From an uncultured Treponema sp. (GTDB lineage: Bacteria; Spirochaetota; Spirochaetia; Treponematales; Treponemataceae), in NCBI GenBank assembly GCA_937923945.1, contig CALDWC010000050.1:1-23643 (forward strand): a stretch of DNA of 23,643 nt, in the 5' to 3' direction. The notes under the pieces were generated by a model, which saw nothing but the letters and a program-made list of their open reading frames with translations, had not been told where the DNA came from and did not search any database. Within the stretch, counting starts at the first letter, position 1, and each line of letters begins with the position of its first letter. This document shows positions 14,871-22,545 of the stretch, one piece after another. Made by a program: the position numbers and the translations under genes.

Positions 14871-16091
14871 TTAATATCTTTGTTCTGTCAATAAGGAAAC
14901 TAGTCGTTTTCGTTCCAGGACATGTGATAACCACATACAACCCTCTATCATTCTCTTTAAATATACACACCTAGTAGAATAAACTTTATTTATATCACCA
15001 GTTAATTCCATATTTGCATAATTACATAACCCTCCACACATAAATACGGCCCAACAATTTAAGCAATCATACTTATTTGCAATAGATGTCAAATCAATTA
15101 ACATTTTTCTGCGATTAATATCTATACCATCAACAATATTTCCAAGATTAAATCGGCTATCATACTCACACATTCTTGGACATGTAAAAAATTCACCAGT
15201 TGGTGTAACAGCAATTTCATTTATTCCTGCTTTACAAGTTGTACATTTTTTTGATACATATTCATCAGTAAGTATATTAACTAACATATCTAGAATATTA
15301 TCTATTCGGAAAAAATCGTTTGAAGAAATACATTCATAATAATATAAGAACAACGAATCAATGTTTTCAAGCATTTGAGACTCTTGACTTTCCAATAAAA
15401 CCATTTCTTTATTTAAGTTGAAATTAAACCTTATATTTGTTACTCCTAAGCTTCTAATATTCTGCACACTTTTTTTAAAATCAAAAAACAAATTTGAAAT
15501 AGTACAAGCAACGGTTACATTCTCTGCCCCCAAGAAGTCTATAGCTTGTTTTATGTTTGTACATACTTTTTCAGCAGAGTTATTTCTAAGTTTATCATGA
15601 AAACAATTATCTCCATCATAGGAAAGTTTTATTTTAAATTTATTTTTCTTAAAAAAACTCAAATTTTTAACATCAAGGTCAACACCATTTGTTGATATTT
15701 CATATAAAAGATTATAGTCTTGCATACCTTTTTTTCCAAATATACTATTTACATGATTTACTAAACTCTCAATGAGATTATAATTCATTAAAGGTTCTCC
15801 ACCACCAGTAAACCTAATATTAATATTTTTATAATTAATTTCATTCTCCTGTAAAAATTTAAATAAATAATTAAAGGCATATATAGCAATTTTAGGGCTC
15901 ATAATCATTTTCTCAATATTTTTCGTTTTATATGCGTAACAATATTTACATCGTAAATTACATGCATAAGAATTAATAAAATTAAGCAAAATAAAAGGCT
16001 CTGAGCTAATATTATTTTTTAAATTCAAATTACGATCTAATACAGTCTTTTTTATATCCTCGGAATTTTGCTTTGCTTGTTGCTCTGGCAA
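14871..16091 (-). CDS. Radical-SAM/SPASM peptide maturase, 5' end lost
   Basis: 406 residues from a TTG, but coding sequence clearly continues upstream to about 16163 (SNHYIYDTQSHAIF) and meets the hsdM remnant without a start codon. Radical-SAM cluster motif CNLRCKYC (Cys44, Cys48, Cys51) after a beta strand, GGGEPLMNY for SAM binding, and a C-terminal SPASM region with CTTCKAG, TPTGEFFTCPRMCE, DCLNCWAVFMCGGLC and a final Cys, enough to hold auxiliary Fe-S clusters. The N-terminal YDTQ segment is related to the short peptide at 18222-18344, as in maturases with an N-terminal precursor-recognition region. Operon order maturase, S8 peptidase, TIM-barrel enzyme. Confidence 0.88.
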   Translation of the reverse strand: MPEQQAKQNSEDIKKTVLDRNLNLKNNISSEPFILLNFINSYACNLRCKYCYAYKTKNIEKMIMSPKIAIYAFNYLFKFLQENEINYKNINIRFTGGGEPLMNYNLIESLVNHVNSIFGKKGMQDYNLLYEISTNGVDLDVKNLSFFKKNKFKIKLSYDGDNCFHDKLRNNSAEKVCTNIKQAIDFLGAENVTVACTISNLFFDFKKSVQNIRSLGVTNIRFNFNLNKEMVLLESQESQMLENIDSLFLYYYECISSNDFFRIDNILDMLVNILTDEYVSKKCTTCKAGINEIAVTPTGEFFTCPRMCEYDSRFNLGNIVDGIDINRRKMLIDLTSIANKYDCLNCWAVFMCGGLCNYANMELTGDINKVYSTRCVYLKRMIEGCMWLSHVLERKRLVSLLTEQRY

Positions 16092-16126
16092 GTCTATATC
16101 GTCGTGTTGTGTACTGAATATAGCAT

Positions 16127-16324
16127 GTGACTGCGTATCATAAATATAGTGATTTGACTGAAATTCCTTTTACCCGCTATTTTTATCATTACGAAGTGCC
16201 CAAAGGATCGGATAAACTTTTAAAAGAGTTTATGGCACTGGAACATACATTATCGAAAGAAGTGGAAAATTTAGGAATAAGAGATGAGGGGACAGGCAGC
16301 AGAGGAAAGCATGTACACATATAA
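16127..16324 (+). pseudogene. hsdM: Type I restriction HsdM C-terminal remnant
   Basis: The plus strand reads DLTEIPFTRYFYHYEVP, followed by a coiled stretch LLKEFMALEHTLSKEVENLG. The I-P-F-T-R-Y-F-Y block closely matches the C-terminus of type I modification subunits as I remember them. Everything upstream is missing: the frame overlaps, on the other strand, the truncated maturase. The stop overlaps the start of the hsdS fragment, the normal hsdM-hsdS arrangement. Confidence 0.6.
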
Positions 16325-16436
16325 AGAAAGCGGCATTGCATGGATTGAAAAAATTCCGGCGCATTGGGAAGTAAGGAAAATTAAATACTTAGCTGAATTA
16401 TATGGACGCATTGGTTGGCAAGGTAAACACAAGTAA
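16311..16436 (+). pseudogene. hsdS: Type I specificity subunit HsdS N-terminal remnant
   Basis: 41 residues starting MYTYKESGIAWIEKIPAHWE and continuing VRKIKYLAELYGRIGWQG, the classic opening of an HsdS target-recognition domain. It is cut off after GRIGWQG. The start overlaps the hsdM remnant. Confidence 0.75.
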
Positions 16437-16503
16437 AACAGGTGTTGATTGTAATTTTACAAATTTTATGCTATAGTGTACTTGTTTGAATAGCAGGTAC
16501 AAA

Positions 16504-16746
16504 ATGCAAACAACAAAAATAAATAATTGAAGGTACTTAGGAAATAAATACAGGCTTCTCCCTTTTATAGAAAAGGTGATCGGCGAATGTTGCGGGCAGT
16601 TTGAAAGCTTTGCCGATATATTTGCCGGTACGGGGGCGGTCGCATCTGCGTATATTGATAAAGAACTTATTACCAATGATATTTTATACAGTAATTATTT
16701 GTGCCATATAACATGGTTTTCCGATGATGATTGTTCGGCGTTTTGA
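16504..16746 (+). pseudogene. D12-class adenine methylase N-terminal remnant
   Basis: The plus strand reads MQTTKINN, an in-frame TGA at 16528, then RYLGNKYRLLPFIEKV, FADIFAGTGAVASAYIDK and TNDILYSNYLCHITWF. These are the N-terminal and SAM-binding motifs of D12-class (Dam-like) N6-adenine methyltransferases. The frame ends shortly after, and the catalytic DPPY is absent. Truncated and interrupted, hence inactive. Confidence 0.8.
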
Positions 16747-16883
16747 ATGTGAATTGGAAAAGACAAAAGACTAAGAATTACACGTTGTTGGAAGATTATG
16801 ATAAGAAGAATTTGTTTGATTTGGAGAAGTTTTTAAAGACTAGGGATAAGGTAAAAATTGGTGTAAATAGTAAGATTATATGA
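16743..16883 (+). pseudogene. Fragment of unknown AT-rich gene
   Basis: An open stretch reading WKRQKTKNYTLLEDYDKKNL and then DLEKFLKTRDKVKIGVNSKI ends at a TGA. Its codon use (many TTG, AAG, GAT) differs from the preceding methylase remnant and resembles the two genes that follow, so it probably arrived with them. Function not recognised. Confidence 0.4.
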
Positions 16884-16947
16884 TTGTGAAATGTATTAAT
16901 TAATTGGTTATAATTAACTAAAAAGATTATAGCTTGTGGAGGTACTT

Positions 16948-17667
16948 ATGTATACAGATTGGACAGAAATTTTAAATAAATATATTAATAAGCTTGTAAG
17001 TCCTGACGGTAGACAAACTTATGAAAGTAAAAATGAATTAGTGGACTTTATGATTGATTTAATGGATATACAAAGCAACGATAGAATTATTGACATAGGT
17101 TCAGGATGGGGTAATTTTTTGATTAAGGCTAGTAATTCATCTGAAAATGTAATAGGGATTGAACCTAATTTAGATAATCTTAATGAAGCCAAAAAAAGAA
17201 GTGTAGGTAAGAATATAAAGTATATTCAGGGAAGCTTTGAAAAATTGAATTTTTCTCAAAAAGCAGATAAAGCTATTAGTATGTTAGCATTTCATCAAGT
17301 TCCTTGGGACGATAAGGTAAAAGCTTTAAAAAATGTATCAGATATTATTGATGATAATGGCTATTTCTATTTATGTGATACATTGATTTTATTTAATCCA
17401 AATGAAGATACTAAATTATTTGATAAAGCTTATAGATATTTACTTAAAGAAACTACACCAGATGAAATATATAAAAATTATATTGAACCATATATAGATG
17501 ATAGTGAAGTTTATACCATAGATGATATGAAAGAAAATAGTCCGAAGGACAACTGGTTTTATTCAATAGAAGATGTTAAGAAATGGATAAAAGATACTAA
17601 TTTAAAAATAATCAAAGTTGCAGAGTTATGCCCTTTCTTTGGAGTAGTAATATTTCAAAAATCGTAA
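16948..17667 (+). CDS. Class I SAM-dependent methyltransferase
   Basis: About 239 residues; the start ATG at 16948 has a GGAGG ribosome site. Rossmann motif I is RIIDIGSGWGNFLIKA, followed by an acidic strand end GIEPN, and motif IV-like AISMLAFHQVPW. This is a small-molecule-type class I methyltransferase (UbiE/COQ5-like layout). The substrate is not visible. It lies on the plus strand, against the surrounding minus-strand genes, and is followed after 64 bp by a ClbS/DfsB gene. A TATAAT at about 16908-16913 with an upstream TTGTGA gives a possible promoter with a slightly long spacer. Very low GC suggests recent transfer from a Firmicute-like donor. Confidence 0.87.
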   Translation: MYTDWTEILNKYINKLVSPDGRQTYESKNELVDFMIDLMDIQSNDRIIDIGSGWGNFLIKASNSSENVIGIEPNLDNLNEAKKRSVGKNIKYIQGSFEKLNFSQKADKAISMLAFHQVPWDDKVKALKNVSDIIDDNGYFYLCDTLILFNPNEDTKLFDKAYRYLLKETTPDEIYKNYIEPYIDDSEVYTIDDMKENSPKDNWFYSIEDVKKWIKDTNLKIIKVAELCPFFGVVIFQKS

Positions 17668-17731
17668 TATTATATTTGTTAAGAATATTTTTGGGTATGA
17701 TATTTATATACAAAACTACGGAGGGCGACAT

Positions 17732-18250
17732 ATGAGAAATTACGAAAGTAAAGAAGAGCTTAAAACTGAAATCAAAAAAGCGTTTGAAAAATATATTTCA
17801 GAGTTTTATAATATCCCAGAGGAATTAAAAGATAAAAAAGTAGACGAAGTTGATAGGACACCGGCTGAAAATCTTGCCTATCAAGTAGGATGGACAACTT
17901 TAGTATTGAAATGGGAAGAAGATGAGAAAAAAGGAATAGAAGTAAAAACACCATCAGATAAATTCAAATGGAACCAGCTTGGAGAATTATATCAATGGTT
18001 TACAGATACCTATGCGCATAAATCGTTAAAGGAACTAAAAGAACAACTAACACAAAACGTAGAAGATATTTATCTTATGATAGATGAACTAACAGAGGAA
18101 GAGCTCTTTACACCTCATATGAGAAAATGGGCAGATGGAGCAACAAAAGTTGCGACTTGGGAAGTTTATAAATTTATTCATGTAAATACAGTAGCACCCT
18201 TTGGGACATTTAGAAGTAAAATTAGGAAATGGAAAAAGTTGGTTTTGTAG
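17732..18250 (+). CDS. ClbS/DfsB-family four-helix-bundle protein
   Basis: 172 residues matching the family along its whole length: N-terminal ELKTEIKKAFEKYISEF, central RTPAENLAYQVGWTTLVLKW, KTPSDKFKWNQLGELYQWF and C-terminal EVYKFIHVNTVAPFGTFRSK. The family includes ClbS, which protects colibactin producers by opening the cyclopropane warhead, but most members are uncharacterised. The ribosome site GGAGGG is strong, and a TATGATATT-type element lies upstream. With the preceding methyltransferase it forms a small intact pair inside a block of broken genes. Its stop abuts the truncated radical-SAM N-terminus on the other strand. Confidence 0.9.
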   Translation: MRNYESKEELKTEIKKAFEKYISEFYNIPEELKDKKVDEVDRTPAENLAYQVGWTTLVLKWEEDEKKGIEVKTPSDKFKWNQLGELYQWFTDTYAHKSLKELKEQLTQNVEDIYLMIDELTEEELFTPHMRKWADGATKVATWEVYKFIHVNTVAPFGTFRSKIRKWKKLVL

Positions 18251-18344
18251 GTTTAATATGAATATCCTCATCAAGCATATAAATATTATTTGCTTGGGTA
18301 TCATACATCATATTATCTTTTCCAACATTAAAAAAATGTTGCAT
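18222..18344 (-). pseudogene. Radical-SAM maturase N-terminal remnant
   Basis: Minus-strand start with a strong AGGAGGT ribosome site, reading MQHFFNVGKDNMMYDTQANN, then IYMLDEDIHIKP, after which it runs into the reverse of the ClbS gene. The D-N-x-x-Y-D-T-Q...I...D-x-D-I pattern matches the N-terminus of the maturase at 14871-16163 and of peptide-maturase families that begin with a short recognition region. It lies 57 bp after the precursor-like peptide, where a maturase is expected. Confidence 0.65.
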
Positions 18345-18401
18345 AATAAAACCTCCTAAAAAAAACATGGCAGCTACATCCATTTACATATTCAAGTATT
18401 C

Positions 18402-18542
18402 TTAATATGCGTAGTGCATAGATGACATGCCTGGAGAATTAAGATCCAACATACCATCTTCATCTTCATCATTAAGCTTTTCAACAATCTTAACTGTGCC
18501 TTTTTTGATTAGCTCATCAATAAATGATAGTTCTTTTTCCAT
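18402..18542 (-). CDS. Candidate RiPP precursor peptide
   Basis: A 46-codon gene. It has an excellent ribosome site (AAAGGAGG), a helical, charged N-terminal leader (MEKELSFIDELIKKGTVKIV), an acidic hinge NDEDEDG and a short C-terminal segment NSPGMSSMHYAY rich in Ser, Met and aromatic residues. It lies between an MFS exporter gene and a radical-SAM N-terminus, all on the minus strand: the standard place and build of a precursor peptide. There is no Cys, so sactipeptide or ranthipeptide chemistry is excluded; a modification on the His/Tyr residues is conceivable. I know no named family with this ending. Confidence 0.72.
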   Translation of the reverse strand: MEKELSFIDELIKKGTVKIVEKLNDEDEDGMLDLNSPGMSSMHYAY

Positions 18543-18582
18543 ATCTCTACCTCCTTTGTTATAAATTTATTATGGTAAACAA

Positions 18583-19896
18583 TTATTCTTTACCGCTTTG
18601 AGTAACTGCCATGTTATTCCTATACACAATTATGAAAAGTATCATTGATATACAAAACGAAAAAAGATACAATGGTGTAAACAACCCAGTTCTTTTTACA
18701 AAAGCGCTATAAAGAAGCATTGCAATGGGGGATGAAAGTTGTATTAAAATCGTATTAAAAGCAAAGAATCGCCCCATGAATGTTGGTTCAATTATTCGTT
18801 GATACAGAGTTGTTACATAAACATTGAAAATACCCATTGATAAACCTGACAAAATTGCCATAAAAATAATAAGAGCCAGAAAAAAATAAAAATTTGATGA
18901 AATGGGTACAGTTGGCAAAAATGAAAAATATAAGAACATAGCCAAAAAAGAAACCATTTGAAAAAGAATTGCTAATAGAAGATTATATTTTTTTTCGTTT
19001 CCTGCGAAAATACCACCAAGAATACTTCCAATCCCAACAGTAAAGAATGTAATGGTTGAAATTGTGGTTATAAAACTTTCTTCTGATTTTAAAAATGAAA
19101 AATTTGAATTTGAGATAACAAGGAGATTTTCAGAAAAAACAAATTTATATTGGTATGTTAAAATATTTGAAAAAATTGGGACTGAAATAAAATTGGATAA
19201 AGCCGCAACTAACGCTAATAGAAGTACTACCCTATTTGAAAATACATATTTGTATCCATCAAGGATGTTTTTCAATTTCGATTTTCTTCCAGTTTCTTGT
19301 TGAAGGGGCTTAAATTCATAATAAATAAGCACTTCAGAGAAAGCTGAAACAAAAAAAGTACTGGCATTAATTATTATACAAACGAAAGGACCAAATAACA
19401 TAACAATACCGCCTGCAAAAAGTACTCCAAGAGTTGAAACAATCGTTCTTGATACTTCCAAAACGGAATTCATTTTCGCTAACTTTTCGCTTGGTATTAT
19501 TTCAGGTAAAATAGCCCTACTTGCTGGCTTAAATAAAGAAAGACACAGCCCTGTCATAATATTTACTATCGAAAATAATATAATTTTTACTTGAAAGTCC
19601 AAGGGACTTGCCACTGTAATTAAAAGAACAACATATAGGAGACCTTGTATAAAATCAGTAACGTATAATACTTTTTTTTTGTTTGTGGAATCAACAATGC
19701 TTCCTGAAAAAAAAGAGAAAAAAATTCTGCTGAATTTATTAATTGAAAAAACAACAGCAAAGCTTAATGGGTTATCCGTTTGTATGGCGACCCAGATAGA
19801 AATAGCCACGCTCCCAATTTCATCCCCAATAAGGGACGTTATAGTCCCAAAAAAAACTAAAAAACCGTTCCTCTTGTATTTACCTACTTCTTTCAT
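18583..19896 (-). CDS. MFS exporter
   Basis: 437 residues with about 12 hydrophobic segments. MFS hallmarks are visible: a first helix with FGTITSLIGDEIGSVAISIW, loop 2-3 with GSIVDSTNKKKVLYVTD (the G-x-x-x-D-x-x-x-R/K-x-x motif), and SRAILPEIIPSEKLAKMNSV, typical of the MefA/LmrP-like drug exporter branch. First gene of the minus-strand RiPP cluster, 40 bp upstream of the precursor, so the probable role is peptide export or self-protection. The start ATG has a weak ribosome site; the upstream short frame (19985-20026) may control it. Confidence 0.9.
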   Translation of the reverse strand: MKEVGKYKRNGFLVFFGTITSLIGDEIGSVAISIWVAIQTDNPLSFAVVFSINKFSRIFFSFFSGSIVDSTNKKKVLYVTDFIQGLLYVVLLITVASPLDFQVKIILFSIVNIMTGLCLSLFKPASRAILPEIIPSEKLAKMNSVLEVSRTIVSTLGVLFAGGIVMLFGPFVCIIINASTFFVSAFSEVLIYYEFKPLQQETGRKSKLKNILDGYKYVFSNRVVLLLALVAALSNFISVPIFSNILTYQYKFVFSENLLVISNSNFSFLKSEESFITTISTITFFTVGIGSILGGIFAGNEKKYNLLLAILFQMVSFLAMFLYFSFLPTVPISSNFYFFLALIIFMAILSGLSMGIFNVYVTTLYQRIIEPTFMGRFFAFNTILIQLSSPIAMLLYSAFVKRTGLFTPLYLFSFCISMILFIIVYRNNMAVTQSGKE

Positions 19897-19984
19897 AATA
19901 ATCTACTTACCCATTGCCTTCTGGCATATTATCAACACTACACCCCGTTTATATCAACCCATTCAAATCTGAAATTAACACCCG

Positions 19985-20026
19985 CTACCCACACAATGGT
20001 TCTATCGTTGGTTTTTCATACTTCAT
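19985..20026 (-). CDS. Short leader-like ORF upstream of the MFS gene
   Basis: 13 codons, MKYEKPTIEPLCG, with a strong GGGGGATT ribosome site. If one base of the TAG stop is removed, the frame would end CGSGC. It could be a regulatory leader peptide for the exporter, or a broken second precursor of the type that begins M-K-Y-E-K-P. Too short to decide. Confidence 0.3.
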   Translation of the reverse strand: MKYEKPTIEPLCG

Positions 20027-20061
20027 ACACAATCCCCCTATACTCATATATGCTTTAATTA

Positions 20062-20090
20062 ATTGCAACACACAAGTTTTAATTTGTCAA
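20062..20090 (-). promoter_or_regulatory. Candidate promoter of the exporter/precursor/maturase cluster
   Basis: Minus-strand TTGACA (20085-20090), 17-bp spacer, TGCAAT (20062-20067). The -35 is perfect and the -10 matches 4 of 6. A short direct repeat of CAGATAAAAATTT-type sequence flanks it at about 20091-20114. Confidence 0.5.
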
Positions 20091-20161
20091 GATAAAAATT
20101 TCAGATAAAAATTTCATTTTTTAAATATTTTTTATTTATTTTATCGCACCGATAGGTGTCA

Positions 20162-20252
20162 ACCTAACATGCAGTTAAGCTGCAAAACGTACCGGCGTTT
20201 AGCCGGCCGCTCTTCAGAGCGGGTTTTGTCAGTCTTGAACTGCGTGTTAGAC
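20162..20252 (-). repeat. attC site 6, sequence-divergent
   Basis: Cores ACCTAAC at 20162-20168 and GTTAGAC at 20246-20252. Arms GCAGTTAAG and CTTGAACTGC differ in sequence from the other sites but keep the single extra base on the right arm. The central region contains its own hairpin (CCGGCGTTTAGCCGG). A hairpin CACC/GGTG lies beside the left core (20147-20158). Confidence 0.8.
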
Positions 20253-20813
20253 ACTTTTATTTTATTTATATACTTAATATTAACAATTACGCTTTTAATT
20301 TTACACTATTTTGCTTTTTATTACAATATTTAATGAATTAAAAAAACTTATAATTTTACTATAAAGCTTCATTATTTGCATATCCAACTTTCATATTACT
20401 TAACACATATATTAAAAACTATTAATTTAACTATAATTCTATATTATTTATAAAACAAATCTTTTATAAATAATATTCTCTTAAATTATAAGCTTATTCT
20501 TAACAATAAACTTTATTTTTTAACTATACAGCTTTTTAATTACTAAATCATTAAAATCTAAACTAAAACTTTATTTTTCTTTAACAACTTAATTATTATA
20601 ATCACCATGACCGTCCAAAGGACTTTTATTTTGTTGATTTCCTTAGCTAGTTTAAAATCCTTAGATAAAACTTTATTTTTACTTATCCAAGTGTAGATAT
20701 TATAACATAACTTTATCCAAAGAACATAAGCTTTTAATTTGGGTTTTATGCTTTAATTTATAAAAAATACACCCTATTTTTCAAAGTTACAGTTTATCGT
20801 GCCAAAGGCATCG
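20253..20813 (-). other. Cassette without a gene
   Basis: 561 bp between attC 7 and attC 6, extremely AT-rich, with no ORF of coding character on either strand. On the minus strand AAAAATAAAGTTT recurs about three times (for example around 20507, 20568 and 20668) and AAGCTT-like motifs recur several times. It is a complete cassette by its borders, so it may carry an RNA, a promoter, or simply a decayed gene. Confidence 0.6.
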
Positions 20814-20879
20814 GTCTAACATTCGCTTAACCTGCATTTGCGGCTTGTCCGCAATGTCAGGTTGAAGCGGGTGTTAGAC
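20814..20879 (-). repeat. attC site 7
   Basis: Cores GTCTAAC at 20814-20820 and GTTAGAC at 20873-20879: perfect inverted cores. The arms are identical to attC 2 apart from a few bases. The flanking hairpin TGCC/GGCA is at 20800-20810. Confidence 0.88.
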
Positions 20880-20883
20880 ATTT

Positions 20884-21435
20884 TTACTTTGCAATATTTT
20901 TTTGAAATTCTAATTCTTTAGTATCATCAACAAGCAGCTGTAAAATATTTTTTTGAGGATAATTTTCAGAACATTTACCTAATGCAATTGTACCTAAAGT
21001 TCTTAATCTTCTTATTTTTGAAGGTGTTTTTATTCGTTGTTTTAATATATTACTTGTTTTTAATGTAGAGATGAAAGAGTCAATCATTCTATCATTAAAC
21101 GCCTCGAACATATCAGGAATATAACAAGCCGCACCATTTGCATAAAAATCTGTTCGTGCCCATTGAAGTGAACTTCCGACTGTACCAACATATGTATGTG
21201 TTATAGCAGAAACATAATCATCAATTAGCTCTTCTGGAATTATATCAGCATATACAGATAATTTTCTAACCATTTCATTTTCAAGTGACCAGTTATCTAA
21301 ATTAACTTTTAAATTCTTTATGAGGGGTTCTAATAAATATTTTTTAGCATTTAATGCTAAATATATATTAGCATGTACTAAATTTATAAAATTAAAAGCT
21401 CTCTGTGTTTTTAACAAATTTCCTTTAGGAAACAC
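20884..21435 (-). CDS. Hypothetical cassette protein, probably 5'-truncated
   Basis: 183 codons ending 5 bp before attC 7. The apparent GTG start lies inside the palindromic repeat half-copy (21427-21446), which also truncates hsdR, so the true N-terminus is likely lost. Recognisable stretches are SVYADIIPEELIDDYVSAIT, VGSSLQWARTDFYANGAACY and SKIRRLRTLGTIALGKCSEN. The content is soluble and helical. No family recognised. Confidence 0.6.
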   Translation of the reverse strand: MFPKGNLLKTQRAFNFINLVHANIYLALNAKKYLLEPLIKNLKVNLDNWSLENEMVRKLSVYADIIPEELIDDYVSAITHTYVGTVGSSLQWARTDFYANGAACYIPDMFEAFNDRMIDSFISTLKTSNILKQRIKTPSKIRRLRTLGTIALGKCSENYPQKNILQLLVDDTKELEFQKNIAK

Positions 21436-21446
21436 TGATTAATTCA
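21427..21446. repeat. Half copy of the dispersed palindrome at a double truncation point
   Basis: AGGAAACACTGATTAATTCA matches the outer arm of the dispersed palindrome family. It lies exactly between two genes that both appear to lack their 5' ends, the cassette protein on the minus strand and hsdR on the plus strand. Confidence 0.6.
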
Positions 21447-22524
21447 GTCTATGAATCGTCTGAGTGAAGATAAACTGACCGGTGCTTTTGACACGGACAT
21501 CTATCAGGTTTTGCTGGTCGCTAATAAATATCAAACCGGTTTTGATCAGCCGAAACTCTGTGCCATGTATATTGACAAAAAACTCCGCGGCGTTAATGCC
21601 GTACAAACACTTTCACGGCTTAACAGAATATGTGCCGGTTATGATAAAAAAACTTTTATCCTTGATTTTAAAAATAGCTATGATGGTATAAGAGAAACCT
21701 TTGCACCGTACTATACGGAAACAAAACTTAATGATACCATTACACCGTCTGAAATTAGAGAAATTGAAAAGCAGTTACCGCAATATAATTTTCTTGATTA
21801 CGATGATATTGATTTATTTAATCGCTACTTGTACAAAGAAAAAAGAAACTCAAAAGATAAAGAAAAGATGTGGTCGCTGCCTGCAAGAAATGCCGAGATT
21901 GTCAATCAAAATGATACCATAAAAAAACTTGAAATACGAAGCACCATAAAACGCTTTTTACGCTTTTACGGATTTTTAATTCAAGCGACGCGGTACCGCA
22001 ATGTTAATCTGCATAAAAAGTATAATTTTTTATCGTACCTTATCAAAGAAATTGAAGTTGGGCAGATGGGAAATGATTTTGACATTGCCGATAAAATAAC
22101 CGTTTCCGACTTTGAACAAAAACAAACCGGCGTTTATAACGAAGAACTTGAATCAAAGCCTGAAATTAATTTACTGAAACCGAATGAAGTTTTTTTTGAA
22201 GAACAGATAAAAGAAAAATTATCAAAGATCATTGATGAAATAAATCTTGCCTACAATAAAAATTTTGATTTTGATATTGCAAGAAAATCAGCGCTGCAAG
22301 TGCGGGATTTGTTACTGAAAGATTCTCGTCTCAAAGAAAGTGCCGAAAATAATACGCTCGATGATTTTAAATTTGCCTACTTTGATTCGGTGAAAGATGC
22401 ATTGCTTGAAAGCTATGAACAAAACAAAGATTTATTCACGATGCTGCTGAAAGACGACACGGTAAACGAAAAACTCATGAGCATTTTTGTAAAAGATGTG
22501 TATGAGCGTTTGAATGAAAAATAA
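21447..22524 (+). pseudogene. hsdR: Type I restriction HsdR, C-terminal part only
   Basis: About 357 residues corresponding to the end of the motor domain and the C-terminal region of HsdR. LLVANKYQTGFDQPKLCAMY and AVQTLSRLNRICAGYDKKTF carry helicase motifs V and VI (Q-T-L-S-R-L-N-R), and LDFKNSYDGIRETFAPYY follows as in HsdR. The nuclease domain and helicase motifs I-IV, roughly the first two thirds of the usual ~1000 residues, are absent. The 5' end is replaced at the palindromic repeat. With the hsdM and hsdS remnants at 16127-16436, same strand, this suggests one former type I system. Confidence 0.85.
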
Positions 22525-22545
22525 CGCAATAGATTCATCCTTAAT

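Noticed and set aside
18402..18542. Sactipeptide or ranthipeptide precursor
   Set aside because: The peptide has no Cys, so thioether chemistry is impossible.
20162..20252. Rho-independent terminator pair
   Set aside because: The paired cores, the extra base on one arm and the position behind cassette genes fit an attC site better; there is no T-run.
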